This document shows positions 16,307 to 24,928 of a stretch of DNA of 64,000 nt, piece by piece. Both the position numbers and the translations under genes were made by a program. The notes below the pieces were generated by a model. The model was not told where the DNA came from, did not search any database, and saw nothing but the letters and a program-made list of their open reading frames with translations. Origin of the DNA: a virus. Position 1 is the stretch's first letter, and every line of letters begins with the position of its first letter. The stretch is from positions 97,494 through 161,493 of IMG/VR virus record IMGVR_UViG_3300010354_000045; one strand, 5' to 3'.

Positions 16307-17828
16307 CTAGTTTATCAATTTCGTCTTGAGTAAATTCATCACTGTGCTCAGATTGTACAGGTTCTGGGTCTACTTCGTCAAACAAATTGGCAAACATTGT
16401 AGATGCATTAACTGTTTTCTTTCCAGTGGCACCTCTAGTGCCAATAATACTCATCCAGAAACGGCTATATTCTTCAACGACTGCATCTGCTACAGCACGA
16501 TCGCTAGTTGAAAATATAGCTTCAACAATATCTTTAAAAAAGAGTCGGTCAAATTTTTCTTGTACTAGCATAGCAGGAATTCTACCGTTATCGTACTGTC
16601 GATTAGCTTCTTGTACAGCATTAATATGGCTCCAAACGTTATGACCCATTTGTATAGCGTAACTAAAACTATCCCAACTGGTACGACCTTCCTTGCCAAT
16701 TTTGTTTAGGTCACCTGGCTTATAGATACAAATATCTTTAATTTCAACTTGATCAATTATTGGGCTTGATTCAAAGTTTTTAAAGATTCTGTCTTGGATG
16801 ACCGCATCTTTGAAGAGTCTTGAGTCTGTTGCATACTTTTTGTCATCAGCAGACGGCACCATTCGGTAGACCCATTTTGTTCTGTCTGCTGTTTCTGTTT
16901 GGATGTAGATCTGTCCGTTTGCTGTTGCCAGAAACGGTGAGGCGCAGTCAAAAGATATGGTAAAGTTTTCATTATGATATTTCCTTACAGCACGTTGTAC
17001 ATCAGTTAATAAAGTTGCCCACTCTAACTTTGATGTTCCTAGAAAGTGCATCCAATCTTGTTTGCCTTTTTCTAACAGACCATCAAATCTTAAAGACACA
17101 AGACGTTTTAAAGTCAAGTGTATATCACACATATTTTGCCCACCCATAGCCCATCCGTTAAAATGCCTATTGGGATATTTTTTAGGATCACAGTAGTGTT
17201 TCATACGTTGATACCAATCTTCAGCATCTGTATGATTTTCACCTTGTAAAACATTTAAAAATTTACAATTACCGTTTCGATTGTTAATAAACCAATCGTT
17301 GTTAATGTATGTACCTTGTACTGCTTCTGCGTATGTGGTAATACCAGTAGCTTTTTGACCAGCAGGACTACGAGCAACCCATGCTGGAATGTCTAAACAC
17401 ATACCATAGTCCATAAGTGCATCCATCCACTTAAGAACTTGTTCACGTTTCTTCTGTGCTTTAGGGCAACTAGGATTTTTCCAGTCACCTTCCCACACAC
17501 CTTTGCCAATTTGGAATCCACCACTATCACCTAATACCCAACTGGTAGAACGATTGCGATTTCGAAACATATCTTCGCCTTCGTCTGATTTATTGAGATC
17601 TAGGTTAGCATGACCTGCACTATATAAACACCAATTGTAATAAAATAGTCCTTTATCTGGTTCTAGATAGTTAAGACTTTCTACACCGTTTGTAAAACTT
17701 TTAGGAATACGTGCAGGATCTACATAATTTCCATATCGTTGCTTGCCTATAAACGTGGCATAAAAACCAGACGTAGCAGGCAGGAATACCGCATAGTCAT
17801 TCTGTGTTGATGTTAGATCACGATTCAA
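16275..17828 (-). CDS. dpdA: TGT-family DNA 7-deazaguanine transglycosylase (DpdA-like)
   Basis: 517 residues. All core motifs of the tRNA-guanine transglycosylase barrel are present in order: DSGGFQ (residues 101-106, first active-site Asp), LNVLQGE (191-197, matching the IVQGG substrate loop), GWAMGG (225-230, matching GYAIGG), HFLGTS (261-266), and FDC...NGQIYI with D294 in the place of the TGT nucleophile. The zinc-binding CxCxxC cluster of tRNA enzymes is not seen, and the C-terminal ~190 residues are different. Phage homologues named DpdA exchange guanine in DNA for preQ0-type bases. With FolE, QueD-like and QueE nearby, DNA modification is the best reading, although tRNA cannot be excluded. 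Confidence 0.8.
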   Translation of the reverse strand: MNRDLTSTQNDYAVFLPATSGFYATFIGKQRYGNYVDPARIPKSFTNGVESLNYLEPDKGLFYYNWCLYSAGHANLDLNKSDEGEDMFRNRNRSTSWVLGDSGGFQIGKGVWEGDWKNPSCPKAQKKREQVLKWMDALMDYGMCLDIPAWVARSPAGQKATGITTYAEAVQGTYINNDWFINNRNGNCKFLNVLQGENHTDAEDWYQRMKHYCDPKKYPNRHFNGWAMGGQNMCDIHLTLKRLVSLRFDGLLEKGKQDWMHFLGTSKLEWATLLTDVQRAVRKYHNENFTISFDCASPFLATANGQIYIQTETADRTKWVYRMVPSADDKKYATDSRLFKDAVIQDRIFKNFESSPIIDQVEIKDICIYKPGDLNKIGKEGRTSWDSFSYAIQMGHNVWSHINAVQEANRQYDNGRIPAMLVQEKFDRLFFKDIVEAIFSTSDRAVADAVVEEYSRFWMSIIGTRGATGKKTVNASTMFANLFDEVDPEPVQSEHSDEFTQDEIDKLDELELGHDAT

Positions 17829-18024
17829 TTCGACCCCACTTTACCTTTAACCAAATTCTTTCATGTATATAGTAATCAATACTTAAAAGAATATGTAATG
17901 CTGTAGCAAAGCCGGTGGCATTACCAATATCACCTGTGAACATGTATGTCCACACAATAGTAAACAGCCAGGCAGTAATGCGATAGCTGATCATCCTTGC
18001 AATAGTTCGACGTTTAGTTTCCAT
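17818..18024 (-). CDS. DUF2061-family membrane protein
   Basis: 68 residues with a basic start (ETKRRTIARMISYRITAW) and two hydrophobic segments, about residues 15-31 and 37-52, ending in HERIWLKVKWG. This matches the short DUF2061 membrane family found in bacteria and phages. Role unknown. It overlaps the DpdA-like gene by 11 nt and the clamp gene by one base. Confidence 0.75.
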   Translation of the reverse strand: METKRRTIARMISYRITAWLFTIVWTYMFTGDIGNATGFATALHILLSIDYYIHERIWLKVKWGRIES

Positions 18025-18755
18025 TATTTAGATTGTGCAGGTAGGATATAATTGTAGACAGCAACACCGCTATCAACAGTAATCATCATTGCGCCAACAT
18101 CGGCAATCTTCATAGTGATGTCTCCAGGAAGATTAAGGATACTCATAACTTGAACAACCGGCCAACTCCAAGTTTGTTTTAGCTTACCAGTAACACCCGA
18201 ATGAAACACAAAGCTACCTGCGTGTGTACTAGCATCACCGAAACTAAAAACTAAGTTGCCATTATCAGTTTTGACTTGAAATGTATTTTCTTCACTGTGT
18301 GCGTTGGCTTGAAATTTTAATCTTTGAATGCTAGCAACACTTGGTTCAATCTCAACATCCCAAGTAGATCCTTTAAATTTAACGCTCTTAAGTTTTTCGT
18401 TAATGATTTCTTGATTCATAAATCTATAATCATTTTCAAAGTCGCCGGCAGCATTAACAAAGTGTAAGCCAGTTGGAATTTCTTCATTATTCCTCTGTTG
18501 TTTAACAACATTAATCACAGCATTTTCTTTGTACTCCGGGCACTTTAAATGAATGTCGAGTTTGTTTAAGTTAGGCATTCCAAATGTGCCTTCAAAATCC
18601 GATACTGGATTGTGAGTTTTAGCATTAAGGATAACGCTGCGATCTTCAGCCATTGATTCGATCGACGTCTCTTTGTCATTAGACACGATCTTAACTAAAG
18701 GTAAAAAGCCAATACTATGAGTATGTGCTACTAGGTCTTGTAAAAAATCTTTCAT
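18024..18755 (-). CDS. 45: Sliding clamp (T4 gp45-like)
   Basis: DNA polymerase processivity factor, about 243 residues versus 228 in T4 gp45. The order of amphipathic strands, the weakly conserved clamp body and the C-terminal GDITMKIADVGAMMITVDSG segment fit gp45 of marine T4-like phages. It should be loaded by gp44/gp62 and bind gp43; in T4 it also activates late transcription. I place the start at the ATG at 18755, where TGGAGAC sits 5 nt upstream; the in-frame ATG at 18767 overlaps that site and lacks its own. A strong sigma70-like promoter lies just upstream. Confidence 0.82.
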   Translation of the reverse strand: MKDFLQDLVAHTHSIGFLPLVKIVSNDKETSIESMAEDRSVILNAKTHNPVSDFEGTFGMPNLNKLDIHLKCPEYKENAVINVVKQQRNNEEIPTGLHFVNAAGDFENDYRFMNQEIINEKLKSVKFKGSTWDVEIEPSVASIQRLKFQANAHSEENTFQVKTDNGNLVFSFGDASTHAGSFVFHSGVTGKLKQTWSWPVVQVMSILNLPGDITMKIADVGAMMITVDSGVAVYNYILPAQSK

Positions 18756-18775
18756 GTAAGTCTCCATTAAATTAG

Positions 18776-18804
18776 ATTATATTTAGATCGTTGATAAAAG
18801 TCAA
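18776..18804 (-). promoter_or_regulatory. Sigma70-like promoter for the clamp/dpdA operon
   Basis: Minus strand TTGACT (18799-18804), 17 bp spacer, TATAAT (18776-18781). The -35 box lies in the last codons of the nucleotide-sugar dehydrogenase gene. Confidence 0.82.
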
Positions 18805-19565
18805 CGAATTTTTTCATTATATTCAACCGATTCGTTCAATATTGTTATTGGTTTATTTAGACCGCAACTATATTTTATAAACGCTTTAGTATCCTTGGGA
18901 AAACAATGACCTCCCCATCCTCGCCGACCGTCGGGCCCGGGAACCATTGTGTGATCCATGCCAATTCGATTATCATGGCCTAATACTTGTCTTACAACAT
19001 CGAATTCAGCACCACTAGCTTGGCACACATCATATATTTGATTAAAGAAACTGGTTTTAATTGCTAAGAAACTATTGGCAGTATATTTTATAATACTAGC
19101 CTCTAGACTACTACAATTAAAAAAGATTGTGCAGTGCGGCAAAGTCTTTGTGAATAAGTCCTGCCAAAAACAGTCAGGATCTTCTCCTCCTAATATCATA
19201 AATTTTTGATTTTGAAAATCTTGATTTGCAGTATTTGCTCTTAAAAACTCCGGACTAAAAGTTAAGCTGTGATCTTGATATTTTTCTTCAAGTAATTTAA
19301 CAACATCTGGACTTACTGTACTTTTAATTAGAACAGGTATATGCAATGGACACTGATCTAATACTGCTATAATTTGACTAGCATCACATCGTCCGTCAAT
19401 AGTACTAGGAGTACCAACACAAATTATTAATCCTTCTGCATCCGGATGATTTGAAATTTTATTATTGTTTATAACAGGATCTATAATTTCAATAGAGTAG
19501 TTATTTTTTAAGTTATTTGTTACGGCTTTACCAACAAAACCGTAACCCGCTATAAGTATCTTCAT
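18801..19565 (-). CDS. UDP-glucose/GDP-mannose-type dehydrogenase, short form
   Basis: About 254 residues. The N-terminal Rossmann motif (ILIAGYGFVGKAV), CVGTPST, KSTVSP, SPEFLR and the catalytic cysteine in GWGGHCFPKD mark a nucleotide-sugar dehydrogenase, which oxidises UDP-glucose or a related sugar to the uronate using NAD. The protein ends about 30 residues after the catalytic Cys, so the C-terminal UDP-binding domain of the full-length (~400-450) enzymes is missing. The true start is the ATG at 19565, one base after the gp43 stop; the longer version would need a TTG. It may supply sugars to the glycosyltransferase at 13.8 kb. Confidence 0.85.
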   Translation of the reverse strand: MKILIAGYGFVGKAVTNNLKNNYSIEIIDPVINNNKISNHPDAEGLIICVGTPSTIDGRCDASQIIAVLDQCPLHIPVLIKSTVSPDVVKLLEEKYQDHSLTFSPEFLRANTANQDFQNQKFMILGGEDPDCFWQDLFTKTLPHCTIFFNCSSLEASIIKYTANSFLAIKTSFFNQIYDVCQASGAEFDVVRQVLGHDNRIGMDHTMVPGPDGRRGWGGHCFPKDTKAFIKYSCGLNKPITILNESVEYNEKIR

Positions 19566-19566
19566 A

Positions 19567-22233
19567 TTAAAATTCAAACAGGCTGTTAAATGTGTTCTTT
19601 TCTTCAGTGGATCTAATATCCCAATTTAGAACACCGATTAGATTTTCTAACTTGTTATCAATGATAGTGGCTTCCATCTCGTCATGATCAAAAGGCAAAT
19701 CCTTAAACCATTGCGGCAACCTAAGTTCGTCAACAGGATACGCAACACTAGTAAATTCTAATGGATTAGGTTTAAGTTTACAAACAATAACTTTAGCACC
19801 ATCAGTAATGTTCATACTATACTTGTCACTGAACATACGCTTTAATGTGTTCCAGTTAATACTAGCGCGAACATGCCCAGGCATATTGGCTTTACCTTGT
19901 TTCTTTTCTTTGGCCTCATACTCAGTGATATTGTTAGCACGTTTAGGACTACCCTTCTCCCAACCTGGTCTTGCCTTAAATTTAATTCTAAATTCGGCAA
20001 TATGATCTAACACTTCTTGTTCTGTACTACCAGTTAACACTTTTTCAAGAACTTCACTTAAAAAATCTTGGATAAATTCTGGAGTGTCACTGCGTTTGAG
20101 ATCTAATCCCATAGCTTTAATTTTTCCGGGCTTACCTTCAATGTCAAGACGTTTGCCTTCTTTGTCGTAATAAAGAACTGCATAACGCTTTTTAGTAATA
20201 AACAAGCTCTTACTACCAACAATTTCTCGACCTGCTTTAATTACTTCTCCGCGTGTCTTTGGAACATGGAAAGCATCTAACATAAATTGAGGAAACGTTT
20301 GGTTAACTTCTCCGCCAATTTGATCGTACAGTTGAATAATAGTATCTTTAGTCCAGGGAATATGCCCAGCATCAATTTCATTTTTTAAAGTCTTGAAAGC
20401 ACTAAAGTAACAGGAATCTGTATCGCCGTAGATGATGGCCTTGCCAACATGGTTATATTCTCCTGTAATGATTTCATTGACCTTTCCAGCCATGTGCTTT
20501 GCAATCTGACGCCCAGTAAGAGTTGTAGATTGGCCGATACGCTTATCAAAAAAGCGACACCCAGGATTAAGGATGGCACCATAGAGCGAATTAAGGTTAA
20601 TCTTTTTAACCAACTGTCTTTTGTCCCAATACTCCTCTTCAATTTTGTTACCAGCATTTATAGCCTCCTTTAGTTTAGCCTGCATTTCCTTACGTTCAGC
20701 ATACCAGCGCTTTAACAGTCCTGGAATTATGCCTTCTTTTTCGTAAGTAAATATAGTGCCATTCGCCGAAAGCATCCAAGGCTGATTACTTTCATAGATT
20801 AGCCTATAGACCTCAGCAGCACTTAATACATCACTATCCCCATTTTCCCAGTCAATAGTAATGTCAGTGCCAATTTCACAGTTCATAACTGCGGTATATT
20901 CTAAACTGCCAAATAACCCTTCCCAAGCTGCCGCAAAACTTTTTCCTTTATTAATTTGATCTTGAATATGTGCATCTGTTAATGTTTGACGAAGTTGTCC
21001 TATAATTGTTTCAGGACCCATGTTTAGTGCTCTAATAGCACTAGGATAAAGACTGTTAATGTCTAATGAACCTACCCAGTCGTGTATACCTTCTTTAGGA
21101 TAAGCAACATAAGCTCCGGCAGCATTAGTGTTTTCTCTATCATCCATTTTAGGACGATTCGGAACTTGGAATCCTCTACGATGAGATTCGTTAATAATGG
21201 CCTGTTCAGTAACAGCAACCGCGCCCATAGTAGTTTGAATCAGCACAGTATTTTCATGCGCTAGAGTATTAGCTAGATCCAGAAACTTGAGTTTTTTATC
21301 GAGTTTGTCCAATAGAGCACAGTCTTGTCTGTTGTATTCAATAAATGTTTTGAAGTCGTTGTTGTATAACTGGTCCAGCGTTCCTTCATATTGGGTTTTT
21401 CTTTCCCCAAGTTCGTATTCCGCGATGGCATCCAATCGATAGCTGTGCCTTTCTTCATATGTATACTTTCTGTAAAGTTCAAGGTAGTCAACATGAACAC
21501 GACCAATAAAGTCATAGGTAGTTGCTGTACGACCAAATTTTTCGTATTCTCTCTTTTTCGGCAGTAAATTAAACAAACAAAATTTTCTTGTATCTTCTTT
21601 ACTCAAAACTTTTGTAACACGATTTACAGTATATGGAATATCAAAGCCTTCACTATTCCATCCGCTTAACACATCTGCATCTTGTATTAGATCTAAGAAA
21701 GTATCTAACAAATCTGCTTCTTTATTAAACAGCATAGTATTAGGGAATTCTTTAATCGCCTCTTTAGCCTGCTCCATAGTCATAGTCTTCGGAGGAATAG
21801 CTAAACAGACCATAGTATCTAACCATTGCAAGTGAACGGCAATGGCAGTAATAGGCATAAATGCGTCATCTGGTGATGCATAGCCTCTCTCTGGATCAAA
21901 ATCTACCTCAATATCAAAAAATGCTGCATTTAATTTTGGTGCATCTGCATTCAGATAATTTTCACTTAAACATACAAAAATAGGATTGATATCTGCTTCG
22001 TACATTTCTCGACCACTATTAATGGCCATTTCTTTACGAAGTTCTTTGGTATTTTTACAAACGATTCTAGTCAAGGAATCGCCGTAGATAGATTGGTGTT
22101 TGCCCTTGGGGTCTTTAACGTAAAAGGTGTGCCTTACAGGAATATCTTTGTATTCTCTCTCACCTTTCTTATTTCTTTCGACGATGCGGATAAGATCATT
22201 ATCCCTGTCGAAATAAGCGTCGACATAACTCAT
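19567..22233 (-). CDS. 43: DNA polymerase, family B (T4 gp43-like)
   Basis: 888 residues, close to T4 gp43 (898). The 3'-5' exonuclease motif DIE is at residues 107-109, with later FDIPYTVNR and YNRQDC exonuclease motifs. Polymerase motif A is DINSLYPS (391-398), motif B KINLNSLYGA (about 544-553), and motif C YGDTDS (602-607). The replicative polymerase, working with gp45, gp44 and the exonuclease encoded in the window. It follows the DsbA-like gene by 79 bp with a GGAGAAACT ribosome binding site. No intein or split is seen. Confidence 0.97.
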   Translation of the reverse strand: MSYVDAYFDRDNDLIRIVERNKKGEREYKDIPVRHTFYVKDPKGKHQSIYGDSLTRIVCKNTKELRKEMAINSGREMYEADINPIFVCLSENYLNADAPKLNAAFFDIEVDFDPERGYASPDDAFMPITAIAVHLQWLDTMVCLAIPPKTMTMEQAKEAIKEFPNTMLFNKEADLLDTFLDLIQDADVLSGWNSEGFDIPYTVNRVTKVLSKEDTRKFCLFNLLPKKREYEKFGRTATTYDFIGRVHVDYLELYRKYTYEERHSYRLDAIAEYELGERKTQYEGTLDQLYNNDFKTFIEYNRQDCALLDKLDKKLKFLDLANTLAHENTVLIQTTMGAVAVTEQAIINESHRRGFQVPNRPKMDDRENTNAAGAYVAYPKEGIHDWVGSLDINSLYPSAIRALNMGPETIIGQLRQTLTDAHIQDQINKGKSFAAAWEGLFGSLEYTAVMNCEIGTDITIDWENGDSDVLSAAEVYRLIYESNQPWMLSANGTIFTYEKEGIIPGLLKRWYAERKEMQAKLKEAINAGNKIEEEYWDKRQLVKKINLNSLYGAILNPGCRFFDKRIGQSTTLTGRQIAKHMAGKVNEIITGEYNHVGKAIIYGDTDSCYFSAFKTLKNEIDAGHIPWTKDTIIQLYDQIGGEVNQTFPQFMLDAFHVPKTRGEVIKAGREIVGSKSLFITKKRYAVLYYDKEGKRLDIEGKPGKIKAMGLDLKRSDTPEFIQDFLSEVLEKVLTGSTEQEVLDHIAEFRIKFKARPGWEKGSPKRANNITEYEAKEKKQGKANMPGHVRASINWNTLKRMFSDKYSMNITDGAKVIVCKLKPNPLEFTSVAYPVDELRLPQWFKDLPFDHDEMEATIIDNKLENLIGVLNWDIRSTEEKNTFNSLFEF

Positions 22234-22312
22234 AGTTTCTCCATGCGATTTTAGGCTCGCAAATACCGATGTAGCGGATTATGGCCCGCTTTGCCCACAT
22301 ATTGTACTATTT

Positions 22313-22570
22313 TTAGATACGTTTAGTAATATCCAAAATAGCTTCAATTTCTTCCCAGTCTTCATTGTAGGCTTTCCAATCACCTTTGTGTGCGATCTTA
22401 ATTGCTTTGTTAATGACGCTAGGTTTGATTTGTAATTCTTCTGCTACTGCCTTGACTGTTTCTTTTAAGCCTTCTTGTAAGTCTTCAACTTCACGTAGAA
22501 CTGTTGAGCCTTCAGCAATTAGCCTTTCCAATTTTGCCTTTTCTTCTGCACCGTATGAACGACCTGCCAT
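22313..22570 (-). CDS. dsbA: DsbA-like dsDNA-binding protein (late transcription accessory)
   Basis: 85 residues, all-helical, acidic and basic mixed. The pattern LKETVKAVAEELQIKPSVINKAIKIAHKGD resembles the T4 DsbA family, small double-stranded DNA-binding proteins that bind near late promoters. It has its own promoter at 22594-22622, immediately behind a terminator for the upstream block. An AGGAGAATATA ribosome binding site precedes the ATG. Confidence 0.7.
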   Translation of the reverse strand: MAGRSYGAEEKAKLERLIAEGSTVLREVEDLQEGLKETVKAVAEELQIKPSVINKAIKIAHKGDWKAYNEDWEEIEAILDITKRI

Positions 22571-22593
22571 TATATTCTCCTCTAAATAAGCCT

Positions 22594-22622
22594 ATTGTAT
22601 ATTACTTAGCTACACTTGTCAA
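22594..22622 (-). promoter_or_regulatory. Sigma70-like promoter for dsbA and gp43
   Basis: Minus strand TTGACA (22617-22622), 17 bp spacer, TACAAT (22594-22599), starting just downstream of a terminator hairpin. Confidence 0.85.
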
Positions 22623-22635
22623 TACGTAAAAGAAA

Positions 22636-22656
22636 AACGGCGGATAATCCGCCGTT
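22636..22656 (-). terminator. Rho-independent terminator
   Basis: Perfect 8-bp stem AACGGCGG/CCGCCGTT with a 5-nt loop, followed on the minus strand by TTTCTTTT. It ends transcription from the structural-protein block before the dsbA promoter. Confidence 0.85.
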
Positions 22657-22673
22657 GTTCAAAGGTTGATAAT

Positions 22674-24605
22674 TTATTTTTTACCAGCGCCCATGTCTAA
22701 TTCGGGTGCTCTTTCTGAATCAGAAGGTTTTGGCCCTTCAGGTTTCTTTTCTGGAGCAACTGATTGATTAACTCTATCAATAAGATTCTGTGCTTTTTCA
22801 AGCTCAGTGAACACTTCTTGATCTTCGATATCTGCAAGTTGACTCATTATAGCTTGGATTTCTTTTATAAGCTCTTTTTGTTTGTCGGTTAATTGTTTTT
22901 CAGGAGCCGCGTTCGCCGCATTAGCTGTATTAGCTGCATTAGCTGCATTAGCCGCATCGGCTGCATTAGACGTAGTATTACCTCCGGCTGCTTGGTCTGA
23001 ACTACCAGCTCCAGCTGGTTGAGCGCCTTGTCCTGAACTACCAGTTCCAGCCTGTTGTGCTGCTGATCCTGCATCAGAATCTCTATTAGCTAGATATCCT
23101 ACACCGCCCGCAGCCGCTGCGGTAGCTAATCCAGTTTTAACCGGATTGTTGGCAATGGCTTGACCTGTTCTGTTGGCACCGGTTGCAAGCCTAGTAGCTG
23201 GATTAACAGTACCAATACCTGCTCTTGCTTGTTGAGCTAATTGTGCAGGAGTTAACGGCTTTTTACCTGCTGCTACTCTTGTTGCATTTGTAGCAGCTTG
23301 GCTTGCAGCTAGTTCATCAGCAGTGCGTGTTGTTCCTTGAGCAGCTCGACCACGTAGTCCACCTATGAGATTTTTTCCAACGTTCACTGCACCTCTTCCA
23401 AGTCCGCTGATGACATCAAATATACCCTCGTCGACTTCGGCATCCGGAGAATAATCTCTTTGACTTCTTTCTAATAGGATTAGTTTATTTCTTAGATTGG
23501 CCATACTTTCGGCTACATCTTCTCTAATTCCTGCTGCACCATATGTTTCTGGGCCAGGCATTCCGTCTGCTTTAATTCCTTTTTTCTGTTGCCAAGCTTT
23601 AAGTTTAGCTGCTGTTTCAGGTCCCATAATACCATCTGGATTAGCACCTATAATTTTTTGTAATTTGGCTAATTTGTTATCGCTAGCCGGCATACCAGCT
23701 TGCCCAGATGAAGATTGAGCAGTTTGTGTAGGTTTATTACTATTAGCTACTGCTGTTTTAATTTCTTCATCGTCTGGAAAAAAACTTCCAGTACGAGCCT
23801 TGTCTCTTCCTGCGTTGTATCCTGCTAGTCCCAGACTAGCAGCAGTTCCGACACCTGGTATCATACCAGCTAGACCAGCTGCACCAGAAAGAGCAGCACC
23901 TGTATAATCACCTTGTTGCGCTCTTCTGTATGCATCGTATCCACCAGCAGCTAATCCTAATCCAGGAATAGCTTTACCGATAGTTGACCATACTCCTTCA
24001 TCAGTTTGCTGATAGCCAAAACTTTCTACTAATTCTTTAGAAATACTTCTCTGACCAACAGATTCTCTTAGCGTTCTTTCTAATTCAAACATACGTGTGC
24101 TTAGTTTAAACAGTGCGTCTTTAATAAATGCATCGCCTGAAATTTTTGCACCTGTTTGTGCGCTTGACTTTTTAACTTGATCAAATTCTTGGCCTGCTTT
24201 GCCGCCGGTTAGTAAGTTAGTTAATCCTGCAGGACCTTGTGCATTTTGTGGAACTAGTCCTAACTTCATTAATGGTTGCCAATCGGCTGGTGTTGGCGGA
24301 GCAATCTGCGGAGCACCGCCAGTTTGACCATCCATTCTTTTACTTGTAGCAACAACAAATTCACCCTTGCTATTAAATAAACCAGGTAATCCTGCTTTGT
24401 CTGCTAAATCAGCTAGGGCAACGTTGCCTGCTGTAACAGGATCAAAGGTTGTAAATGCTTTCCAACCGCCCTTAGCCTTATCCATCGCAGCCTGTCTAGC
24501 AGCCATTTTTTCTATTTCCTGTACTTGCTGGAGAGTTACTGCTTCCGAAATAACTTGAGTGTTTTCTATTGCTTCAAGTTCTTGAAGTAATGCTTTAAAA
24601 TCCAT
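22674..24605 (-). CDS. Large probable virion protein with peptidoglycan-binding domain
   Basis: 643 residues. Residues ~305-352 (LAKLQKIIGANPDGIMGPETAAKL...) are a peptidoglycan-binding type 1 domain. Residues ~228-268 are a Gly/Ala-rich hydrophobic stretch (ALSGAAGLAGMIPGVGTAAS), like a glycine-zipper hairpin able to enter membranes. The C-terminal third is Ala/Asn-rich low complexity followed by a helical, acidic end. The N-terminus (MDFKALLQELEAIENTQVISEA) contains I/L-x-E sites of the kind cleaved by T4 prohead protease. I infer a capsid-internal or ejected protein acting on the cell wall or membrane; no homologue of known function is recognised. Confidence 0.7.
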   Translation of the reverse strand: MDFKALLQELEAIENTQVISEAVTLQQVQEIEKMAARQAAMDKAKGGWKAFTTFDPVTAGNVALADLADKAGLPGLFNSKGEFVVATSKRMDGQTGGAPQIAPPTPADWQPLMKLGLVPQNAQGPAGLTNLLTGGKAGQEFDQVKKSSAQTGAKISGDAFIKDALFKLSTRMFELERTLRESVGQRSISKELVESFGYQQTDEGVWSTIGKAIPGLGLAAGGYDAYRRAQQGDYTGAALSGAAGLAGMIPGVGTAASLGLAGYNAGRDKARTGSFFPDDEEIKTAVANSNKPTQTAQSSSGQAGMPASDNKLAKLQKIIGANPDGIMGPETAAKLKAWQQKKGIKADGMPGPETYGAAGIREDVAESMANLRNKLILLERSQRDYSPDAEVDEGIFDVISGLGRGAVNVGKNLIGGLRGRAAQGTTRTADELAASQAATNATRVAAGKKPLTPAQLAQQARAGIGTVNPATRLATGANRTGQAIANNPVKTGLATAAAAGGVGYLANRDSDAGSAAQQAGTGSSGQGAQPAGAGSSDQAAGGNTTSNAADAANAANAANTANAANAAPEKQLTDKQKELIKEIQAIMSQLADIEDQEVFTELEKAQNLIDRVNQSVAPEKKPEGPKPSDSERAPELDMGAGKK

Positions 24606-24609
24606 TTTT

Positions 24610-24924
24610 TCAATCCTCTTTATTCTTTAGTCTTACACGTTCTGCTATTACAGAAGCATATTGATTAATAAGAGCTCTGCGCTGTTCTTTTTCTTTTAAT
24701 ATTTCTTCTTCAGCCTCCATAAAATACTTTTTTAGTAAAGTATCTTTTTGTTTTGCTGGTTGAGATTTTTGATAATGTTGCATGGTCATTTGTACAGGCA
24801 AACTAACTTTATGAGGACTAGTTCCTTCGTTTACTATCTGTACAAAACGTTTCATGTCGTTAGATCCTTCTACAGGCTTCGATGAAGCTCCGTCGATGGC
24901 CTGTAGAATTTTCCTCATATCCAT
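24610..24924 (-). CDS. Conserved phage protein, possible head-core component
   Basis: 104 residues, helical and strongly charged towards the C-terminus. The N-terminus (MRKILQAIDGASSKPVEGSNDMKRF) resembles short proteins found next to head-core genes in marine T4-like phages. It lies between two charged, virion-like proteins, four bases from each, so it is co-expressed with them. Function not known. Confidence 0.6.
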   Translation of the reverse strand: MDMRKILQAIDGASSKPVEGSNDMKRFVQIVNEGTSPHKVSLPVQMTMQHYQKSQPAKQKDTLLKKYFMEAEEEILKEKEQRRALINQYASVIAERVRLKNKED

Positions 24925-24928
24925 GATA

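Noticed and set aside
22273-22290. AGCGG...CCGCT hairpin as a gp43 translational operator
   Set aside because: The stem is only 5 bp and lies about 40 nt before the gp43 start, away from the ribosome binding site, unlike the T4 operator. Not strong enough.
22915-22975. GCATTAGC-type tandem repeat as a mobile element or array
   Set aside because: It encodes Asn-Ala-Ala repeats in frame in the large virion protein.
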